64,000 bases of DNA from Chitinophagaceae bacterium. Its GTDB lineage: Bacteria > Bacteroidota > Bacteroidia > Chitinophagales > Chitinophagaceae. A model generated the notes under the pieces. That model was not told the DNA's origin. It worked only from the letters and a program-made list of their open reading frames with translations, and made no database searches. Shown here piece after piece: positions 60,058-64,000 of the stretch (its first letter is position 1; every line of letters begins with the position of its first letter). The translations under genes were made by a program, and so were the position numbers. The DNA lies in the NCBI GenBank assembly GCA_016786885.1, contig JAEUVO010000039.1, positions 79,581 to 143,580 on the forward strand. The letters are read 5' to 3'.

Positions 60058-61962
60058 ATGCGGGATACTTATGACATACTAAGACAGTACTGGGGTTTCG
60101 ATGCATTTCGTCCATTGCAGGAAGAAATTATCAAGTCTGTTCTGGAAGGTAAGGATACACTGGCACTTATGCCCACCGGTGGTGGCAAATCAATATGTTA
60201 CCAGGTTCCTGCCATGGTGAAAGATGGATTATGTCTTGTTATTTCACCTCTGATCGCACTAATGAAAGACCAGGTTGAAAATCTCCGGAAAAAAAGCATC
60301 ACTGCTTTTGCTATATACTCCGGGATGAGCAGGAAAGAAGTGATTAACGTTTTTAAAGTAGCCACTGAAAGCAATTGCAAGTTCCTTTATGTTTCGCCGG
60401 AAAGATTAGAAACAAGTTTGTTCAAAGAATATCTGCCAGGGCTTGACATTTCTTTGATAGCAGTGGATGAAGCCCATTGTATATCCCAATGGGGTTACGA
60501 TTTTCGTCCGCCTTATTTACGCATTGCATCACTTCGGGAAGAATTACCCGGCATTCCCGTTCTTGCGTTGACTGCCTCTGCCACTCCTGATGTACAAAAT
60601 GATATTTGTGACAAACTTACATTTAGTAATCCCGGTATTTTTCGCCAGTCATTTGAGAGAGCAAATCTTTCTTACAGCGCTTTTAAAGTAGATTCAAAAA
60701 TCAATAAGATCATTGAGATCGTACAAAAAGTTCCGGGCAGCAGCATTGTATATTGTAAAAGCAGGAAAAGAACCAAAGAAATAAGTGAACTGTTGCAATT
60801 ACAGCATATCTCATCTGATTTCTATCATGCTGGATTAGTACAAGAAGAAAGAAATAAAAAACAGGAAGCCTGGATCAATAATAAAACAAGGGTGATCGTC
60901 TGTACCAATGCATTTGGGATGGGGATCGACAAACCTGATGTAAGAATCGTTGTACATGCTGATGTGCCGGATTGCCTGGAAAATTATTACCAGGAGGCTG
61001 GCCGTGCCGGCAGAGATGGCAAAACATCCTACGCTGTTCTGCTGTATGATGAAAGAGATTTGCAGGAGCTGAAGGGAATGGCATCACTGCGTTTTCCATC
61101 TCAGGAAGATATACGGGGTGTATACCAGTCTGTAGCCAATTACCTTCAAATACCAACCGGTGGCGGAGAAGGTCAGTATTATGATTTTGACATTTCCGAC
61201 TTCCTGAAAAAATTTAACCTGAACAGTCATACCACTTTGTATTCTTTAAAAGCATTGGAGCAGGAAAGCTGGTTATCATTTAATGAACAGGTATTTCTCC
61301 CTTCATCCGTAATGTTTACAGTAAATAAAGGTTCGCTGTATGAGTTTGAGAAAAGCAACCCTCAACTGGAGCCTTGTATCAAAACCCTGCTAAGAGCTTA
61401 TGAAGGCATTTTCGATCAGCCAGTAAATATTTCTGAGAAAGTAATTGCCGGATTGATGAAAGAAGATGCCGAAAAAACAAAAAAGCAACTGATAGAATTG
61501 AATCGTTTTGGCATTATAGAATACCAGCCACAGAAAGATACCCCACAATTGTACCTGTCAAGAAACAGGATAAAGGCTGAAGATATTACTATCAATATGC
61601 AGGCTTACAACAAAAGAAAAGATCAGTTCCAGCGACGGGTGAAGCAGATGGTAAATTATGTGAACGAAGAAGCAGCATGCCGTAGCCGTATCATCGGTTC
61701 CTATTTTGGAGATGAGCATATCAGGGCCTGTGGAATTTGTGATAATTGCCTGAGACAAAAAGCTGCCACTATAAGCAAGGAAGAATTTGAAACACTGCAC
61801 CATCGTATTATTAATATGGTGAAATACGAATCATTGCATACAAAAGAGTTGTTGCAAAAATTAAATGGTATCAAAAAAGAAAAAGCCTGGAAGGTGCTGG
61901 AATTCTTACAGGCTGAAAATAAAATTCATGTGGATAGTACCGGGTGGGTCAAACTAAAATAA
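60058..61962 (+). CDS. recQ: ATP-dependent DNA helicase RecQ
   Basis: 634-residue 3'-5' DNA helicase for recombination and repair. Walker A MPTGGGKSICYQVPAM, DEAH box AVDEAHCISQWGYDFRPPYL (shown as AVDEAHCISQWG), motif VI QEAGRAGRDGKTSYA, then the RQC zinc site with Cys in EEAACRSRIIGSYFG and RACGICDNCLRQ and a winged-helix domain. The C-terminal HRDC domain is absent; residues 560-634 are a short winged-helix-like tail. It follows the copper ATPase by 30 bases and overlaps the convergent HerA-like gene by nine bases. Confidence 0.94.
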   Translation: MRDTYDILRQYWGFDAFRPLQEEIIKSVLEGKDTLALMPTGGGKSICYQVPAMVKDGLCLVISPLIALMKDQVENLRKKSITAFAIYSGMSRKEVINVFKVATESNCKFLYVSPERLETSLFKEYLPGLDISLIAVDEAHCISQWGYDFRPPYLRIASLREELPGIPVLALTASATPDVQNDICDKLTFSNPGIFRQSFERANLSYSAFKVDSKINKIIEIVQKVPGSSIVYCKSRKRTKEISELLQLQHISSDFYHAGLVQEERNKKQEAWINNKTRVIVCTNAFGMGIDKPDVRIVVHADVPDCLENYYQEAGRAGRDGKTSYAVLLYDERDLQELKGMASLRFPSQEDIRGVYQSVANYLQIPTGGGEGQYYDFDISDFLKKFNLNSHTTLYSLKALEQESWLSFNEQVFLPSSVMFTVNKGSLYEFEKSNPQLEPCIKTLLRAYEGIFDQPVNISEKVIAGLMKEDAEKTKKQLIELNRFGIIEYQPQKDTPQLYLSRNRIKAEDITINMQAYNKRKDQFQRRVKQMVNYVNEEAACRSRIIGSYFGDEHIRACGICDNCLRQKAATISKEEFETLHHRIINMVKYESLHTKELLQKLNGIKKEKAWKVLEFLQAENKIHVDSTGWVKLK

Positions 61963-63498
61963 GCTTTTCCTCTTTCTGCTTCTTCCCCCCAAACCAAGTA
62001 CACCAAGTAAGGTTCTTACAATCGTATTACCGGCAGTCCGGGTCATACTTCTTACGGTAGGATCATCAAAAATGGTCTTTTCTTTTTTAGTGGTTGTTTT
62101 CTTTGTCGTCTTTTCTTCTGCCTCCTGTTCTTCTTTCTTTGCAGCATCTTCTAACTTCTCTGTCAGGATTTCGTAAGCGCTTTTATTATCAATAACCTGG
62201 TTATACTTAGCTGCAATTTTCGATTTGCCAACCAATGAATCAATTTCCATTTCAGACAAAATATCCATCCGGCTTTGCGGCGGCCGTATCATACAATGTA
62301 CCAATGGTGTGGGAATTCCTTTTTCATTCAATATCGTTACCAATGCCTCACCAGTACCTAATTGTGTTATCAGGTCTTCCGTTTTATAAAAATCTGTTTC
62401 AGGGTAGTTCTCAGAAGTTTGTTTGATCACTTTTCTGTCAGCCGCTGTAAAAGCCCTTAAAGCATGCTGCACTTTTAATCCCAACTGTGCCAGTACAGAT
62501 GCCGGAACATCCATGGGATTTTGTGTGCAGAAATAAATACCTATCCCTTTTGACCGGATGAGTTTGATAATAGTTTCGATCTGTTGCAGCAATGCCTCAT
62601 TCGCCTCCTGGAAAATAAGATGCGCTTCATCAATAAACATTACCAGTTTCGGCTTATCCATATCACCCTCTTCCGGGCAAGTGGCATATAATTCTGCCAG
62701 GAGTTGTAACATAAAGGTGGAAAACAGTTTCGGCCTGTCCTGCAGGTCTGTTACCCTGACTATGGATATAATACCACGACCATCATCACTGATACGCATC
62801 AGGTCATCCACTTCAAAACTTTTCTCCCCAAAGAAAACATCGGCTCCCTGTTGCTGCAGTTCAATTACCTTCCTTAGTATGGTACCTGTAGATGTTGTGG
62901 AAATCTTACCATAGGTTTTTTCCAGCTCTGCTTTCCCTTCATCACTTACAAACTGCAATACTTTGGTAAAATCTTTCAGATCAAGTAATGGCAACTTATT
63001 ATCATCACAGTATTTAAAGATCATTGCTACAAAACCACCCTGCGTATCATTCAATCCCAAAATTTTTGAAAGTAGCACAGGTCCAAACTCACTTACTGTG
63101 GCCCTGAGCCTTGCTCCTTTTTGTTCACTCAGTGTCAGCAGGTCAACAGGGTAAGCTGTTGATTTGAATTCAATATTCAATTTCTGGCACCTGTCTGTAA
63201 TTTTATCATTCGGTGTACCTGCCGCAGCAATACCGCTCAGATCTCCTTTAATATCCATGAGCAATACAGGTATGCTTGCATCACTTAAGCCTTCTGCCAA
63301 TACCTGCAGTGTTTTTGTTTTACCAGTACCGGTAGCACCGGCAATCAATCCATGCCGGTTCAGCGTTTTAAAAGGCAGCAGTACATCTGCTCCCGCCACT
63401 ACACTGCCATCCAGCATGGCGCAGCCGATCTTGAAAGATTCACCTTTGAAAGTATATCCTGCTTTGACTAACTCTAGAAATTTTGCGCTATCTGCCAT
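61954..63498 (-). CDS. HerA/FtsK-like ATPase (DUF853)
   Basis: 514-residue P-loop ATPase of the helicase HerA-like (DUF853) group. Walker A GATGTGKTKTLQVLAEG, Walker B KLVMFIDEAHLIFQEANEAL, and family blocks MDIKGDLSGIAAAGTPN and FCTQNPMDVPASVLAQLGLK. A charged C-terminal segment (EEKTTKKTTTKKEKT) precedes a Arg/Lys tail. The group is linked to DNA processing but its role is not known. Its 3' end overlaps recQ by nine bases on the other strand. Confidence 0.9.
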   Translation of the reverse strand: MADSAKFLELVKAGYTFKGESFKIGCAMLDGSVVAGADVLLPFKTLNRHGLIAGATGTGKTKTLQVLAEGLSDASIPVLLMDIKGDLSGIAAAGTPNDKITDRCQKLNIEFKSTAYPVDLLTLSEQKGARLRATVSEFGPVLLSKILGLNDTQGGFVAMIFKYCDDNKLPLLDLKDFTKVLQFVSDEGKAELEKTYGKISTTSTGTILRKVIELQQQGADVFFGEKSFEVDDLMRISDDGRGIISIVRVTDLQDRPKLFSTFMLQLLAELYATCPEEGDMDKPKLVMFIDEAHLIFQEANEALLQQIETIIKLIRSKGIGIYFCTQNPMDVPASVLAQLGLKVQHALRAFTAADRKVIKQTSENYPETDFYKTEDLITQLGTGEALVTILNEKGIPTPLVHCMIRPPQSRMDILSEMEIDSLVGKSKIAAKYNQVIDNKSAYEILTEKLEDAAKKEEQEAEEKTTKKTTTKKEKTIFDDPTVRSMTRTAGNTIVRTLLGVLGLGGRSRKRKSLF

Positions 63499-63541
63499 AG
63501 AAAAAATTTGAATGAAAGTTAGTGGAAAAGTAAATAGCTCC

Positions 63542-63913
63542 CTATAAATCTTCTTCTCTTTCCAGCATCAAAATAGCACTCTGCGGCACAATAAAATATT
63601 TCTCATTCTCATACATCACTTCAGTGACACCGCTGAGCAGGAAAATGGCGAGATCACCCTCCTTAGCCTGCAATGGCACATATTTCACTTTTTCATCCTC
63701 TCCTTTCCAGGCCTCATCCTCCACCGGCATCGGTATAGCATAACCGGGACCTGTTTTTATCACATAGCCCTGCTGTACTTTTTCTTTTTCCTGCACACCC
63801 GGAGGTAAATACAACCCGCTTGCCATTTTCTCATCAGGCCGGCTTGGTTTTATCAATAACCGGTCACCAATTACGATCAGTTTTTTCAGGCGATTATCAG
63901 GCGTTAAATGCAT
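63542..63913 (-). CDS. GroES-like co-chaperone domain protein
   Basis: 123-residue protein with the chaperonin-10 fold: LIVIGDRLLIKPSRPDEKMA, SGLYLPPGVQEKEKVQQGYV, GDLAIFLLSGVTEVMYENEKY. The mobile loop (ASGLYLPPG) matches GroES, but the protein is longer, with an insert rich in acidic residues (DEAWKGEDEK) and no groEL gene nearby. It may be a second GroES paralogue common in Bacteroidota. The ATG at 63913 is chosen; a promoter is at 63938-63945. Confidence 0.85.
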   Translation of the reverse strand: MHLTPDNRLKKLIVIGDRLLIKPSRPDEKMASGLYLPPGVQEKEKVQQGYVIKTGPGYAIPMPVEDEAWKGEDEKVKYVPLQAKEGDLAIFLLSGVTEVMYENEKYFIVPQSAILMLEREEDL

Positions 63914-63937
63914 GGCACAGTTTTTTATTATATAAAG

Positions 63938-63945
63938 CAAAAGTA
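63938..63945 (-). promoter_or_regulatory. -7 promoter box of the GroES-like gene
   Basis: Minus strand reads TACTTTTG, 24 bases before the ATG at 63913. Confidence 0.6.
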
Positions 63946-64000
63946 GAAAGCAAAGGGTTCGAAACAACGGTGTTTTAACAAAATATTCAGCCCGGATACT

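Noticed and set aside
1..64000. CRISPR arrays, tRNA/rRNA genes, transposases, riboswitches
   Set aside because: I looked for regular spaced repeats, T-loop-like GGTTCRA motifs, DDE/HUH transposase motifs and cobalamin or TPP boxes and saw none that hold up by eye.

Overview
The window comes from a Bacteroidota chromosome, most likely a member of the Chitinophagales/Chitinophagaceae. The evidence is the gldF-gldG gliding genes, two proteins with C-terminal type IX secretion (type A) sorting domains, two TonB-dependent receptors, a MurF-alanine racemase fusion, a split methylmalonyl-CoA mutase B12 subunit, near absence of Shine-Dalgarno sites, and many Bacteroidota-type -7 boxes (TAnnTTTG) just upstream of start codons. 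The DNA is AT-rich and mostly housekeeping. I see no tRNA, rRNA, transposase, prophage or CRISPR array.

Layout. 0-7.3 kb: a GT39-type membrane glycosyltransferase cut by the window edge, an aldo/keto reductase, a B12-binding mutase subunit, the three-gene ATP-grasp / alpha-E / transglutaminase cluster, and an enoyl-CoA hydratase. 7.3-10 kb: a GH88 and GH29 glycosidase pair. 10-16.3 kb: fumarase, a small hypothetical, and two T9SS-exported proteins (a PQQ-type sugar dehydrogenase homologue and a large surface protein). 16.3-23.1 kb: a minus-strand run gldF-gldG-terC-murF/alr-lspA. 23.2-25.2 kb: the iscS-iscU-iscA operon. 25.3-29.3 kb: methylmalonyl-CoA epimerase, a VOC protein, acpP-fabF-rnc and a GNAT acetyltransferase. 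29.3-37.2 kb: a PhoD-like phosphatase, a collagen-repeat lipoprotein, a small outer-membrane barrel, and ileS followed by a DksA-like protein with a histone-H1-like tail. 37.3-42.5 kb: a haem-uptake locus (TonB receptor, HmuY, CbiX-type chelatase lipoprotein, PepSY membrane protein). 43-46.9 kb: DUF4920, di-haem cytochrome c peroxidase, a SET-domain methyltransferase, a frameshifted secreted protein, nitroreductase and ferritin. 46.9-54.3 kb: a minus-strand block with a second TonB receptor, Cys-rich and His-rich small exported proteins, a beta-barrel, YceI, an OB-fold protein, two cytochrome-like lipoproteins and a Cys-rich AraC regulator. 54.4-64 kb: lpxA with an ABC ATPase, a small gene broken by a stop codon, ald, tsaE, a copper P-type ATPase, recQ, a HerA-like ATPase and a GroES-like protein.

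How the parts work together. The strongest functional themes are metal and redox handling (haem uptake with a possible outside-the-cytoplasm chelatase, ferritin, Fe-S assembly, copper export, the cytochrome/YceI/DUF5777 block), propionyl-CoA metabolism (B12 subunit plus epimerase), and envelope building (LpxA, MurF/Alr, LspA, Gld). The least understood parts are the 46.9-54.3 kb exported redox block, the CbiX lipoprotein of the haem locus, and the ATP-grasp/alpha-E/transglutaminase cluster.

Sequence-level oddities recorded below include two repeat-like in-frame insertions inside ileS (one carrying a perfect palindrome), a one-base homopolymer frameshift in the signal peptide of an exported protein, a TAG codon that splits an otherwise intact 99-codon gene, a terminator-like hairpin in the leader of lpxA, and several genes whose promoter lies so close to the start codon that leaderless mRNAs are predicted. 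Promoter, terminator and start-site calls are by eye; family names are from recognition of motifs and not from a database search.
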